Below are positions 9,406 to 18,109 of a DNA stretch of 64,000 nucleotides, piece after piece. Both the position numbers and the translations under genes were made by a program. Under the pieces are notes generated by a model, which saw only the letters and a program-made list of their open reading frames with translations, was not told where the DNA came from and ran no database searches. The stretch lies in assembly GCF_014656195.1 (NCBI RefSeq), contig NZ_BNBY01000006.1:315301-379300 (forward strand), given 5' to 3'. Positions within the stretch are counted from its first letter, which is position 1. Each line of letters starts with the position of its first letter. This stretch comes from Kitasatospora xanthocidica. GTDB lineage: Bacteria; Actinomycetota; Actinomycetes; Streptomycetales; Streptomycetaceae.

Positions 9406-9441
9406 CGCTTCCGCGTTCGCTTCCGCGTTCGCTTCCGCGTT
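9406..9441. repeat. Three tandem 12-bp repeats after the response regulator
   Basis: Three perfect head-to-tail copies of CGCTTCCGCGTT begin 2 bases after the response-regulator stop, with a decayed fourth copy following. No role is visible; replication slippage is the simplest origin. Confidence 0.85.
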
Positions 9442-9460
9442 CGTTTCGCGCGGCGGCCCC

Positions 9461-9488
9461 GCCCGGTCCGGATTCCTCCGGGCCGGGC
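9461..9488 (+). terminator. Hairpin terminator between the two-component operon and pcrA
   Basis: Arms 9461-9472 and 9477-9488 pair over 12 bp with one wobble, around a TTCC loop. It is positioned to end the two-component transcript and lies 36 bases before pcrA. Confidence 0.7.
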
Positions 9489-9509
9489 GGGCTTGTCGGT
9501 GGGTGGCCA

Positions 9510-9515
9510 TAGACT
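9510..9515 (+). promoter_or_regulatory. Possible -10 box of pcrA
   Basis: TAGACT ends 9 bases before the pcrA ATG and no Shine-Dalgarno sequence lies between. This suggests a leaderless or nearly leaderless mRNA. No good -35 hexamer is seen. Confidence 0.4.
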
Positions 9516-9524
9516 CGTTGTGCC

Positions 9525-12173
9525 ATGAGTAGCCTCTTTGACGACCTTCCGCTCCCCGGTTTCGAGGTACCCGCCGCCGGGTCGAAGCAGCCCGCCGAGC
9601 CCGTCGGCGAGGAGCCCCCGCCGTACGAGGACGAGGCTCCGTACGACGCCTACGAGGAGGCGATCCCGGACGGGCTGTTCCAGACCGACCATGCCGCCGA
9701 GGCGGAGCGGGACGCCTGGTACCGCAACGGCGCCGCCCGTACGGTGGTCGACCCGGCGCAGCTGCTGGAGGGGATGAACGACCCGCAGCGGGAGGCGGTG
9801 CTGCACGCGGGGTCGCCGCTGCTGATCGTGGCCGGCGCCGGGTCGGGCAAGACCCGGGTGCTGACCCACCGGATCGCGTACCTGCTGGGCGCCCGCGGGG
9901 TGCAGCCGGGGGAGATCCTGGCGATCACCTTCACCAACAAGGCCGCCGGCGAGATGCGCGAGCGCGTCGAGGCGCTGGTGGGCCCGCGGGCCCGGGCGAT
10001 GTGGGTGTCCACCTTCCACAGCGCCTGCGTGCGGATCCTGCGCCGCGAGTCCAAGCAGCTGGGCTTCACCTCCAGCTTCTCGATCTACGACTCGGCGGAC
10101 TCGCAGCGGCTGATGTCGCTGGTCTGCCGAGACCTCGACCTGGACCCGAAGCAGTTCCCGCCGAAGTCCTTCACGGCCAAGATCAGCAACCTCAAGAACG
10201 AGCTGATCGACGAGGAGACCTTCGCCGACCAGGCCGCCAACCCGATGGAGAAGAAGCTCGCCGAGGCGTACGCGCTGTACCAGCGGCGGCTGCGCGAGGC
10301 CAACGCGCTGGACTTCGACGACATCATCATGACGACGGTGAACCTGCTGCAGGCCTTCCCCGACGTCGCCGAGCACTACCGGCGCCGGTTCCGGCACATC
10401 CTGGTCGACGAGTACCAGGACACCAACCACGCCCAGTACATGCTGGTCCGGGAGCTGAGCGGCGGGTCCGTCGGGGCCGCGCCGAAGCGCACCGCGGACG
10501 GCGACTTCGTGAACCCGGCCGCCGCGCACCTCGCCCAGGTGCCGCCGGCCGAGCTGTGCGTGGTCGGTGACGCGGACCAGTCGATCTACGCCTTCCGCGG
10601 CGCGACCATCCGCAACATCCTCCAGTTCGAGGAGGACTACCCGAACGCGACCACGATCCTGCTGGAGCAGAACTACCGCTCCACGCAGACCATCCTGAGC
10701 GCGGCCAACGCCGTCATCGAGCGCAACGCCAACCGCCGCGACAAGAAGCTCTGGACGGCCGGCGACCACGGCGAGAAGGTCGTCGGCTACGTCGCGGACG
10801 ACGAGCACGGCGAGGCCCAGTTCATCGCCGACGAGATCGACCGGCTCACCGACAAGGGCGAGGCCAAGCCCGGCGACGTCGCGATCTTCTACCGGACCAA
10901 CGCCCAGTCCCGGGTGTTCGAGGAGGTGTTCATCCGGGTCGGCCTGCCGTACAAGGTGGTCGGCGGGGTGCGCTTCTACGAGCGCAAGGAGGTCCGGGAC
11001 GTCCTGGCGTACCTGCGGGTGCTCTCCAACCCGGAGGACACCGTGCCGCTGCGCCGGATCCTCAACGTGCCCAAGCGCGGCATCGGCGAGCGGGCCGAGG
11101 CGATGATCGACGCGCTGGCGTCGCGGGAGCGGATCTCCTTCGCCCAGGCGCTGGCGCGGGTGGACGAGGCGTACGGGATGGCCGCGCGCTCGGCCAACGC
11201 CGTGAAGAAGTTCAACACCCTGATGGCCGGGCTGCGCCAGGTGGTCGAGTCGGGCGCGGGCCCGGCGGCGGTGCTGGAGGCCGTCCTGGAGGAGACCGGC
11301 TACCTGGCCGAGCTCCAGTCCTCCACCGACCCGCAGGACGAGACCCGGGTGGAGAACCTGCAGGAGCTCGCCTCCGTCGCCCTCGAGTACGAGCAGGACC
11401 CGGGCGAGCGGCCGGACGCCGGGGAGGACGGCGCGCCGCCGGTCGGCTCGCTGGCCGACTTCCTGGAGCGGGTCGCGCTGGTCGCCGACTCCGACCAGAT
11501 CCCGGACGAGGACGAGGAGGGGCGGGGCGTCATCACGATGATGACCCTGCACACCGCCAAGGGCCTGGAGTTCCCGGTCGTCTTCCTGACCGGCATGGAG
11601 GACGGGATCTTCCCGCACATGCGGGCGCTCAACCAGGTCAAGGAGCTGGAGGAAGAGCGCCGGCTCGCGTACGTCGGGCTCACCCGGGCGCGCGAGCGGC
11701 TGTACCTGACCCGCTCGGTGCTGCGCAGCGCGTGGGGGCAGCCGGCGTACAACCCGGCGTCGCGGTTCCTGGAGGAGATCCCGGAGACGCTGGTCGAGTG
11801 GAAGCGCACCGGGGCGGCGCAGGCGCCCGTCCAGCGCGGCTTCTCCTCGGGCTCCTCCTGGGGCAAGTCCTCGTCCGGGGGCGGGAGTTCGCGTTCCTCC
11901 TCGGGGTCCTCGGGCTCGGGCTCCGGCTCCGGGTTCTCGGCCTCGGCCTCGCCGAAGGCGGGCTGGGGGCAGTCGGCGCGGCGCGGCGGCAAGGTCGTGG
12001 AGCGCGACGCCGTCTCGCTGGCGGTCGGCGACCGGGTCACCCACGACAGCTTCGGGCTGGGCACGGTGGTGGCCGTGACGGGCGTGGGCGACCGGGCGCA
12101 GGCCACCGTCGACTTCGGCACGGACGGGCGCAAGCAGCTGCTGCTGCGCTACGCGCCGGTCGAGAAGCTGTAG
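9525..12173 (+). CDS. pcrA: UvrD/PcrA superfamily 1A DNA helicase
   Basis: The 882-residue ATP-dependent 3'-5' helicase acts in nucleotide excision repair and in clearing replication-transcription conflicts. Visible motifs are Walker A AGAGSGKT (103-110), motif Ia TFTNKAAGEMRER, motif II VDEYQDT, motif III GDADQSIYAFRGA, and the C-terminal VVFLTGMEDGIFPH and GLTRARERLYL blocks. A streptomycete-type N-terminal extension of about 80 acidic residues precedes motif I. A Ser/Gly-rich linker separates the motor from a C-terminal Tudor-like module (GDRVTHDSFGLGTVV), the part that in PcrA/UvrD binds RNA polymerase. No Shine-Dalgarno sequence is seen. Confidence 0.97.
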   Translation: MSSLFDDLPLPGFEVPAAGSKQPAEPVGEEPPPYEDEAPYDAYEEAIPDGLFQTDHAAEAERDAWYRNGAARTVVDPAQLLEGMNDPQREAVLHAGSPLLIVAGAGSGKTRVLTHRIAYLLGARGVQPGEILAITFTNKAAGEMRERVEALVGPRARAMWVSTFHSACVRILRRESKQLGFTSSFSIYDSADSQRLMSLVCRDLDLDPKQFPPKSFTAKISNLKNELIDEETFADQAANPMEKKLAEAYALYQRRLREANALDFDDIIMTTVNLLQAFPDVAEHYRRRFRHILVDEYQDTNHAQYMLVRELSGGSVGAAPKRTADGDFVNPAAAHLAQVPPAELCVVGDADQSIYAFRGATIRNILQFEEDYPNATTILLEQNYRSTQTILSAANAVIERNANRRDKKLWTAGDHGEKVVGYVADDEHGEAQFIADEIDRLTDKGEAKPGDVAIFYRTNAQSRVFEEVFIRVGLPYKVVGGVRFYERKEVRDVLAYLRVLSNPEDTVPLRRILNVPKRGIGERAEAMIDALASRERISFAQALARVDEAYGMAARSANAVKKFNTLMAGLRQVVESGAGPAAVLEAVLEETGYLAELQSSTDPQDETRVENLQELASVALEYEQDPGERPDAGEDGAPPVGSLADFLERVALVADSDQIPDEDEEGRGVITMMTLHTAKGLEFPVVFLTGMEDGIFPHMRALNQVKELEEERRLAYVGLTRARERLYLTRSVLRSAWGQPAYNPASRFLEEIPETLVEWKRTGAAQAPVQRGFSSGSSWGKSSSGGGSSRSSSGSSGSGSGSGFSASASPKAGWGQSARRGGKVVERDAVSLAVGDRVTHDSFGLGTVVAVTGVGDRAQATVDFGTDGRKQLLLRYAPVEKL

Positions 12174-12189
12174 CCGGGGCCGGTTCTCC

Positions 12190-12243
12190 GGGCTCCTGGC
12201 GGGGCCCGGGTTCCCGGCGGGGCCCGGGTTCCTAGCGGGGGTC
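12190..12243. repeat. Three imperfect 18-bp tandem repeats at the end of the M23 gene
   Basis: Three units of GGG(T/C)TCC(C/T)(G/A)GCGGGG(C/G)(C/T)C run from 12190 to 12243. The third unit contains the TAG stop codon of the minus-strand peptidase gene, so slippage here would change its last residues. Confidence 0.75.
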
Positions 12244-13026
12244 CAGGCCGTTGGCGAGGAACCACGGCAGCGGGTCGATCGGCCCGCTGCCGGCCGGCCG
12301 GACCTCGAAGTGCAGGTGCGGCCCGGTGCTGTTGCCGCTGCTGCCGACGAAGGCGATGACGTCGCCCTGCTTCACCGGCCCCTTGCGGATCTTGTACGAG
12401 CGCAGGTGGCAGTACCAGGCCTCGGTGCCGTCGGACATCTTGAGTATCGACATGTAGCCGTAGAACGGGTTCCACTGGGTGCGGATCGTGCCGTCGGCGA
12501 CGGCCATGACCTGGCTGCCGCCGTCCACCGGGAAGTCGATGCCGGTGTGGCGGTTGGCCCAGCGGCTGCCCGCCTCGCCGAACAGTTCGCCGAGGCCGTG
12601 CTGCGCGACCGGCATGACCACCTTCGGCTTGACCGGTTCGGGGGCCGGGGCGGGGGCGGGCGGGGCCTCGGCGGGCTGGGTGCCGGCCAGCGGCTGACGG
12701 GCGTCGCCGCGCGAGGCCTGGGTCCGGCCGCCGTCCGCGGCCACCTGGGCCGCCGCCTGGGCCGCCGTGCCGTCCGGGGCGTCGTCCGCCGTGGCCTGCG
12801 AGGGCACCCGTCCGGCGGCCTGGGCGCGCTGCTGGTCGGCCTCCCCCTGCACCGTGATCGCCGCCGCGGCCGCCACGCCGAGCGCGGCCACCGACGGCAG
12901 CGCGACCCGCAGCAGCGCCGTCCGGGTGGCCGCCTTGGCGGCACCGCGGCGCTGGGCGCGGGACTGCTCGCGGGCGGCGAGGCGCAGCTCCGCGCGGGTC
13001 GGACGGGCGGCTGCTTCGGGAGCCAT
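12232..13026 (-). CDS. M23-family peptidoglycan endopeptidase, membrane-anchored
   Basis: The 264-residue product has a basic cytoplasmic N-terminus, one transmembrane helix (about 38-59), an Ala/Pro-rich extracellular linker and a C-terminal M23 (lysostaphin/LytM) domain. The zinc-ligand motifs are HTGIDFPVDGG and GPHLHFEV. It probably cuts peptide cross-bridges of peptidoglycan outside the cell. The ATG at 13026 follows GGAGG with about 9 bases between. Its upstream region carries several inverted repeats (see 13027-13350). The enzyme could also be a regulator of another hydrolase, but the zinc ligands appear complete. Confidence 0.9.
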   Translation of the reverse strand: MAPEAAARPTRAELRLAAREQSRAQRRGAAKAATRTALLRVALPSVAALGVAAAAAITVQGEADQQRAQAAGRVPSQATADDAPDGTAAQAAAQVAADGGRTQASRGDARQPLAGTQPAEAPPAPAPAPEPVKPKVVMPVAQHGLGELFGEAGSRWANRHTGIDFPVDGGSQVMAVADGTIRTQWNPFYGYMSILKMSDGTEAWYCHLRSYKIRKGPVKQGDVIAFVGSSGNSTGPHLHFEVRPAGSGPIDPLPWFLANGLDPR

Positions 13027-13350
13027 CGGGGGCTGCCTCCTCGGTGGGCCTCGGGCACGTCGTCGGGCGAGGTCAGACAGCCGCGACTGTAGCCGGAAGG
13101 CCGACGCCCCGGAAAAACCTCCGGTTGTCAAGAGGTCGCCCGGGGGGTCTGTGGGGAGGTTGCGGAAAGGGCGGGTATACCCGCTGGTAGCAAGGCCTGG
13201 AGCTGTGACTTTGCCCTCCTCTTGGGAGGTGGCACGGTCAACCGGGCCGGGTGGCGCTAACCTCCCCTCAGGTTGGTTATTGACCGTTAACCGCGCCCGT
13301 GGCCCACGAGGCCCGGCGGGGTGGTGGACGACGAGGTCCAGGAGGCAGTG
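13027..13350. other. Divergent intergenic region with multiple inverted repeats
   Basis: This region separates the M23 peptidase gene from the B12-binding mutase gene. It contains a perfect 14-bp palindrome GCGGGTATACCCGC (13171-13184). It also contains CCTCC-N5-GGAGG, the pair ACGGTCAA/TTGACCGT flanking a 40-base segment near 13234-13286, and AACCT-N6-AGGTT. The amount of pairing suggests a structured leader or a cluster of operators. I looked for c-di-AMP (ydaO) and cobalamin riboswitch cores on both strands and did not find them. Confidence 0.45.
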
Positions 13351-13755
13351 ATGAGTGTGTCGGGGCCCATCCGTGTGGTGGTCGCCAAGCCGGGGCTCGA
13401 CGGTCACGACCGTGGCGCCAAGGTCATCGCGCGCGCCCTGCGCGACGCCGGTATGGAGGTCATCTACACCGGGCTGCACCAGACGCCCGAGCAGGTCGTC
13501 GACACCGCGATCCAGGAGGACGCGGACGGCATCGGGCTGTCGATCCTCTCCGGTGCCCACATGACGCTGTGCGCGCGGGTGCTGGAACTGCTGAAGGAGC
13601 GCGACGCGGCGGACATCAAGGTCTTCTGCGGCGGGATCATCCCGGACGAGGACATCGCCGAGCTGAAGGCGATGGGCGTCGCGGACATCTTCACCCCGGG
13701 CACGCCGACCCGGGACGTGGTGGCCTGGGTCGAGGCCAACCTGCGGGCGAGCTGA
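13351..13755 (+). CDS. Cobalamin-binding small subunit of an acyl-CoA mutase
   Basis: The 134-residue stand-alone B12-binding domain has the signature D17-G-H19-D-R-G22, where His19 is the lower cobalt ligand, followed by the SILSGAH and [18 protein letters not shown] segments that line the nucleotide tail. Subunits of this size pair with a separate catalytic subunit in isobutyryl-CoA mutase (IcmB) and in archaeal-type methylmalonyl-CoA mutase. A catalytic subunit without its own B12 domain lies at 56109-57698. AGGAGG sits 5 bases before the ATG. The substrate cannot be fixed from this subunit alone. Confidence 0.9.
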   Translation: MSVSGPIRVVVAKPGLDGHDRGAKVIARALRDAGMEVIYTGLHQTPEQVVDTAIQEDADGIGLSILSGAHMTLCARVLELLKERDAADIKVFCGGIIPDEDIAELKAMGVADIFTPGTPTRDVVAWVEANLRAS

Positions 13756-13787
13756 GCCTCGGCCGAGCCGACTTCTTCGTACGGCGG

Positions 13788-13819
13788 AGCGGGCCGCGCC
13801 CTCGGGGGAACGGCCCGCT
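13788..13819. terminator. Hairpin between convergent genes
   Basis: AGCGGGCC (13788-13795) pairs with GGCCCGCT (13812-13819) around a 16-base loop. It lies between the mutase subunit gene and the minus-strand DUF5691 gene, so it can act on both. Confidence 0.6.
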
Positions 13820-13861
13820 CTGCCGTTCCCGGGGCACGGTCCGCTCTGCTGTGACGGTGGC

Positions 13862-15460
13862 TCAGCCCGTCAGCTCCGCGAGCATCGCGGCCCGGAAGCG
13901 CAGGGTGCCGGCCAGCCGGGCGAAGGTCTCGGCCCAGGCGGAGTCCGGGGCGGCCTCGGCGGCCAGCCGCTCCACCGCGGCCGCCGTCTCCGGGGCGAGC
14001 GCGCGCTCGGTCATCCCGAGCACCCCGCTGTGGCTCCACGGGTACGCGCCGGAGGTGGCTGCCCGGGCCAGGGCGCTCACCACGGCGGTGGACAGCGGCG
14101 GCGTCCACGGGGTCGCGCAGGCGCCGAGCAGCTGGAACGCCTCGCCCAGCCCGTGCACCTCGATGAACGCGGCCGTCCAGGCGGCCCGCTCCTCGGGCGG
14201 CAGGACGGCCAGCAGCTTGGCCGGGGCGCCGGTGGTGCGCGGGGCGCGGGCCCGGCCGGCGCCCCGGGCGGGCGGTGCCGGGGCCGGGCCGAGCAGTGCC
14301 CGGGCCCAGTCGGCGTCGTGCTGGCGTACGGCGGCGCGCGCCCAGGCCTCCCGCAGGTCGTCGGCCCAGCTGCTGCTGGTCTCGTCGATGCTGTCGCCGA
14401 CCCGCAGGGCGAGCAGCTGGTCCGGCGTCAGTCCGGTGCTCTCCGGCCAGAGCGGGAGCGGTGCCGCGGCCACCACCTCGCCGAACCACCAGGCCCGTTC
14501 GCCGCGCCCGGTGGGGGACTTGGGGGTGATGCCGTCGCGCTGCATCCGCGCGTCGCACTCGGCGGGCGGGGTGACCAGCAGGTGCGTTCCGGCCGGTGCG
14601 AGGTGGACGGCGGCGCGCGCCCGCTCGGCCATCCGGCCCGCCAGCGCGGAGCCGGGCAGGGTGGAGAGCAGTTCGGCGGCGGTGGCGCGGACGTTCTTGC
14701 TGCGGTCGCCGAGGGCGGCCTCCAGGAACGGCTCGTCGGCGGGGGAGAGGCCGTCCTGGAGGGCGTCCAGGAACAGCAGGCGGTCCTCGGCGCGCTCGGT
14801 GGACCAGGTGCTCCGCAGCAGCTCCAGCCCGGCGGCCGGGTCGCGGCGGCGCAGCAGCGTGAGGTGGGTGACGCGCTCGGCGAACAGGCCCTCGTGCCAG
14901 AGGTGGTGGTCGGTGGGGGCGTCCTGCCGGGCCGCCTCCTCGACGGTGGTGCGCAGCACGAACCGCCAGTCCGGGTTCTGCTCGGCCAGCCAGCGGCCCA
15001 GCGGGCCGGCCAGCGCGACGGCGTCGGAGCGGAGTTCGCCGCGGGCGCGGGCGGCGTCGAGCAGCCCGGGTATCAGCGCGGCGGGCGGCCGCAGGCCCCG
15101 GGCCCGGGCGGTGGCGAGCCACTGCGGCAGCAGCTCGGCCAGGTTGGCCAGGGTGCCGCCGCTGCCACTGCCGGCCCGGCCGGCCAGCAGGACGGCCAGT
15201 CGGCGGGCGGCCGGCTCGGGCAGCTCCGGGCGGGTGTCCTCGGGCGCGGGCGGCCCGGGCGGTTCGGCGGCCGGTACGGGCAGCGCGCCAGCCCGGCGCC
15301 GGACGGTGGCGAGGGCGGCCAGCTCCAGCAGGGCGGTGGCCGGGTCCGTCGGGTCCACGACGTCGGCGAGCGGCAGGGCGGTCGCCGGGAGCGGGCGGCG
15401 GTCGATGCCGAGCAGGGCGCTGGTGCGCAGGGTCTCCCACGGGTCCTGGATGATCGTCAT
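13862..15460 (-). CDS. DUF5691 family protein
   Basis: The 532-residue cytoplasmic protein has no signal peptide or membrane helix. It is Ala/Leu/Arg-rich with a helical-repeat character (for example LAERVTHLTLLRRRDPAAGLELL and LEAALGDRSKNVRATAAELLS as HEAT-like units), which points to a scaffold. I assign DUF5691 from the overall pattern and from its place beside SWIM, MoxR, DUF5682 and vWA genes, the standard company of this family. AGGAGC precedes the ATG. Catalytic residues are not evident. Its role is unknown. Confidence 0.75.
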   Translation of the reverse strand: MTIIQDPWETLRTSALLGIDRRPLPATALPLADVVDPTDPATALLELAALATVRRRAGALPVPAAEPPGPPAPEDTRPELPEPAARRLAVLLAGRAGSGSGGTLANLAELLPQWLATARARGLRPPAALIPGLLDAARARGELRSDAVALAGPLGRWLAEQNPDWRFVLRTTVEEAARQDAPTDHHLWHEGLFAERVTHLTLLRRRDPAAGLELLRSTWSTERAEDRLLFLDALQDGLSPADEPFLEAALGDRSKNVRATAAELLSTLPGSALAGRMAERARAAVHLAPAGTHLLVTPPAECDARMQRDGITPKSPTGRGERAWWFGEVVAAAPLPLWPESTGLTPDQLLALRVGDSIDETSSSWADDLREAWARAAVRQHDADWARALLGPAPAPPARGAGRARAPRTTGAPAKLLAVLPPEERAAWTAAFIEVHGLGEAFQLLGACATPWTPPLSTAVVSALARAATSGAYPWSHSGVLGMTERALAPETAAAVERLAAEAAPDSAWAETFARLAGTLRFRAAMLAELTG

Positions 15461-15547
15461 TCTCGGTGCTCCTAGGGCGGGTCTCGTGGATTTCGTCGGA
15501 TCAGGCCACGGGCCTGGCAGGGGTCCGCACGACGGGCCCGACGCGCT

Positions 15548-16846
15548 CTAGGCGTTGGTGAGGCCGACCGGGCGGTGGCCCGCGGGCCAGGCCGTGACCG
15601 GCTCGAAGCCCTGGTGGCCGTACTCGCCGAAGACCGCCAGCGGACGGCCGGTGGAGACCGCGGCCAGCCGCCACAGCGCCGCCTCCGGGACGGCCGAGGC
15701 GCGGACGGGCACGGTGTGCCGGCCGTCCGTCAGGTACCAGCCGTCCGGGGTGCGGACCGGGACGACGTCGGCGAGGACGGCCGGGTGGCTCTCCAGCCAC
15801 GGGTCGTCGGCGACGGCGGCGCCGTAGCCGGCCACCGCCTCGGCGACGGTGAGCCCGGCGGGCGGCCCGGCCGGCCCGGCCTCGGGGGCGCCGTAGCGGG
15901 TGCCGAGAGCGGCGCGCAGCGGGCGGGCGCCGGGGTGGTAGGCGAGTTCGGCCTCCAGCAGGTGGCCGGTGGGCAGGGCGAGGTCGGGGGCCTGGCCGGG
16001 GCGGCCGAAGGCCAGCAGCAGGGCCGGGCGGCCGGTCTTGGCGCCGCGCAGCCAGACCCGGCGGGTGGTGAGCCGCTCGTCGGCAGTGTCCCGGCTGCCG
16101 AGCACCAGCCAGCGGTCCCGGACGGTGGGGCCGGCCAGCACCTCGGCGGCGTCCACGGTGTAGCCGACCCGGGTGCGGACCGTCGCGGCCAGCTCGGCGG
16201 GCAGCTCGTCGATCCGGGTGGCGGCGGTGGCGAGCAGGTGCAGCATCGCGTACTCCTCCAGCAGCCGCTCCTGCGGCACGGTGTCGAGTTCGCGGACCCG
16301 GGTGGCCAGCCCGGGGGCCTGGGCGTCGACCATCCGGGCGGCGACCTCCTCCCAGGGGCCGGCGGTGGACTGGTCGGCCAGGCCGTGCCGGATCCGGTCG
16401 GCCAGCCGCAGCCGCAGCTCGGCCGCGCCGGCCGCGACCCGGGCGCCGCGCTTCTCGGCCCGGCGGCGGGCGGCCTCCGGGTCGGCCGGGGCCGCCGCGC
16501 GCTTCTCGGCGCGGTCCCGGCGGGCCTCCAGCCACTCGGCGGCCCAGTCGGCCGGTGCGGCGGCCGGGACGGCCTCCGGGGAGCCGCTCCACAGCAGGAG
16601 GAGCCCGAGCGCGTGCTTGCACGGGAACTTCCGGCTGGGGCAGCTGCACTGGTAGGCGGGCGTGGCGAGTTCGACCACGGTGCGGTACGGCGTGCGGCCG
16701 CTGCCCCTGCACTCGCCCCAGAGCGCGGTGCCGTCGGTGCCCGTGCCGGACCACGGCGCGGGCGAGGAGAGCTTGCCCGCGGCCTTCTGCGACGAGGTGT
16801 CAGGTGCCAGGGACAGGACGTGTTCGGTGCTCCAGCGTTCCTCCAT
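15548..16846 (-). CDS. SWIM zinc-finger domain protein
   Basis: The 432-residue protein has an N-terminal SWIM motif (CxCx7CxH: YQCSCPSRKFPCKH, near residue 70). This zinc-binding fold is used for DNA or protein contacts. The rest is Ala/Leu-rich with charged helices (Glu/Arg-rich region near 110-150) and no recognised enzyme motif. It lies 87 bases downstream of the DUF5691 start on the same strand and is divergent to the MoxR gene. Together with its neighbours it forms a recurrent actinobacterial cluster. The start at 16846 is the first ATG giving a sensible N-terminus; I see no strong ribosome-binding site. Confidence 0.8.
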   Translation of the reverse strand: MEERWSTEHVLSLAPDTSSQKAAGKLSSPAPWSGTGTDGTALWGECRGSGRTPYRTVVELATPAYQCSCPSRKFPCKHALGLLLLWSGSPEAVPAAAPADWAAEWLEARRDRAEKRAAAPADPEAARRRAEKRGARVAAGAAELRLRLADRIRHGLADQSTAGPWEEVAARMVDAQAPGLATRVRELDTVPQERLLEEYAMLHLLATAATRIDELPAELAATVRTRVGYTVDAAEVLAGPTVRDRWLVLGSRDTADERLTTRRVWLRGAKTGRPALLLAFGRPGQAPDLALPTGHLLEAELAYHPGARPLRAALGTRYGAPEAGPAGPPAGLTVAEAVAGYGAAVADDPWLESHPAVLADVVPVRTPDGWYLTDGRHTVPVRASAVPEAALWRLAAVSTGRPLAVFGEYGHQGFEPVTAWPAGHRPVGLTNA

Positions 16847-17026
16847 GCGACCGACCGTAGGCGGTGGCACTGACAGTCGCTGACTGTCCGTCCGGAGGCC
16901 TCCCGCCGTTGTCAGTGGCGGGGTGCAGGGTGGGTTCCACAGGCCGGGACCGCCGACCTGGCTCCCCCCGATCACCCTGCCGCCCGGGCATCCGTATACC
17001 CCGCGGCCGACCCGAAGGAGCCCCCC

Positions 17027-18109
17027 ATGACCGACGTTCTCCGGCAGCACGCCGAGGACGCCTTCGCCGGCGAACTGGCCGCCCTGGCCGCGCAGGACGA
17101 CCGTCCGCGCCCCGAGCGCTGGAAACTGTCGCCGTGGGCCGTGGCGACGTACCTGCTCGGCGGCGAACTGCCCGACGGCACCCCGGTCAGCCCCAAGTAC
17201 ATCGGCCCGCGCCGCGTCGTCGAGGTCGCCGTGACGACCCTGGCGACGGACCGCGCGCTGCTGCTGCTCGGCGTGCCCGGCACCGCGAAGACCTGGGTGT
17301 CCGAGCACCTGGCCGCCGCGATCAGCGGCGACTCCACGATGCTGGTGCAGGGCACCGCCGGTACCCCCGAGGAGGCCGTCCGGTACGGCTGGAACTACGC
17401 CCGGCTGCTCACCGACGGCCCCAGCCGGGACGCCCTGGTGCCCTCGCCGCTGATGCGGGCGATGGCCGACGGCAAGATCGCCCGGGTCGAGGAGCTGACC
17501 CGGATCCCGGCCGACGTCCAGGACAGCCTGATCACCATCCTGTCCGAGAAGACGCTCCCGGTACCGGAGTTGGGCAGCGAGACGCAGGCCGTGCGCGGCT
17601 TCAACGTGATCGCCACCGCCAACGACCGCGACCGCGGCGTCAACGAGCTCTCCAGCGCGCTGCGCCGCCGCTTCAACACCGTGGTGCTGCCGCTGCCGGG
17701 CTCGCTGGAGGAGGAGGTCGACATCGTCACCCGCCGGGTCAACCAGCTCGGCCGCTCCCTGGAGCTGCCCGAACTGCCCGGCGGCGCCGAGGAGATCAGG
17801 CGGGTGGTCACCGTCTTCCGCGAGCTGCGGGCCGGGATCACGGCGGACGGCCGGACGAAGGTCAAGACCCCGAGCGGCACCCTCTCCACCGCCGAGGCGA
17901 TCTCGGTGGTGACCAACGGCCTGGCCCTGGCCACCCACTTCGGCGACGGCGTGCTGCGCGCCGGGGACGTGACGACCGGCATCGTCGGCGCCGTCGTCCG
18001 TGACCCGGTGGCGGACCGGGCGGTCTGGCGCGAGTACGTCGAAGGGGTGGTGCGCGAGCGCGACGGCTGGAAGGACTTCTACCGGGCCGCCCGCGAGGCG
18101 GGCGCATGA
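17027..18109 (+). CDS. MoxR-type AAA+ ATPase
   Basis: The 360-residue ATPase has Walker A GVPGTAKT at 82-89 and a sensor/lid region typical of MoxR proteins (NVIATANDRDRGVNELSSALRRRF as consecutive blocks). The Walker B position reads RVEELTR (151-157) rather than the usual DE pair, so the acidic Asp is replaced by Glu. MoxR ATPases act with vWA proteins to remodel or activate a client; a vWA gene lies two genes downstream. GAAGGAG is 6-7 bases before the ATG. The gene is first in the plus-strand half of the cluster. Confidence 0.92.
   Translation: MTDVLRQHAEDAFAGELAALAAQDDRPRPERWKLSPWAVATYLLGGELPDGTPVSPKYIGPRRVVEVAVTTLATDRALLLLGVPGTAKTWVSEHLAAAISGDSTMLVQGTAGTPEEAVRYGWNYARLLTDGPSRDALVPSPLMRAMADGKIARVEELTRIPADVQDSLITILSEKTLPVPELGSETQAVRGFNVIATANDRDRGVNELSSALRRRFNTVVLPLPGSLEEEVDIVTRRVNQLGRSLELPELPGGAEEIRRVVTVFRELRAGITADGRTKVKTPSGTLSTAEAISVVTNGLALATHFGDGVLRAGDVTTGIVGAVVRDPVADRAVWREYVEGVVRERDGWKDFYRAAREAGA

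Noticed and set aside
8607..12044. 1145-codon open frame antisense to the response regulator and pcrA
   Set aside because: Its composition is a typical mirror of GC-rich genes and it crosses two well-supported genes and a terminator.
13081..13320. c-di-AMP (ydaO) or cobalamin riboswitch
   Set aside because: The context (cell-wall hydrolase, B12-dependent subunit) invited it, but the conserved ydaO 3' core and a B12 box could not be found on either strand.
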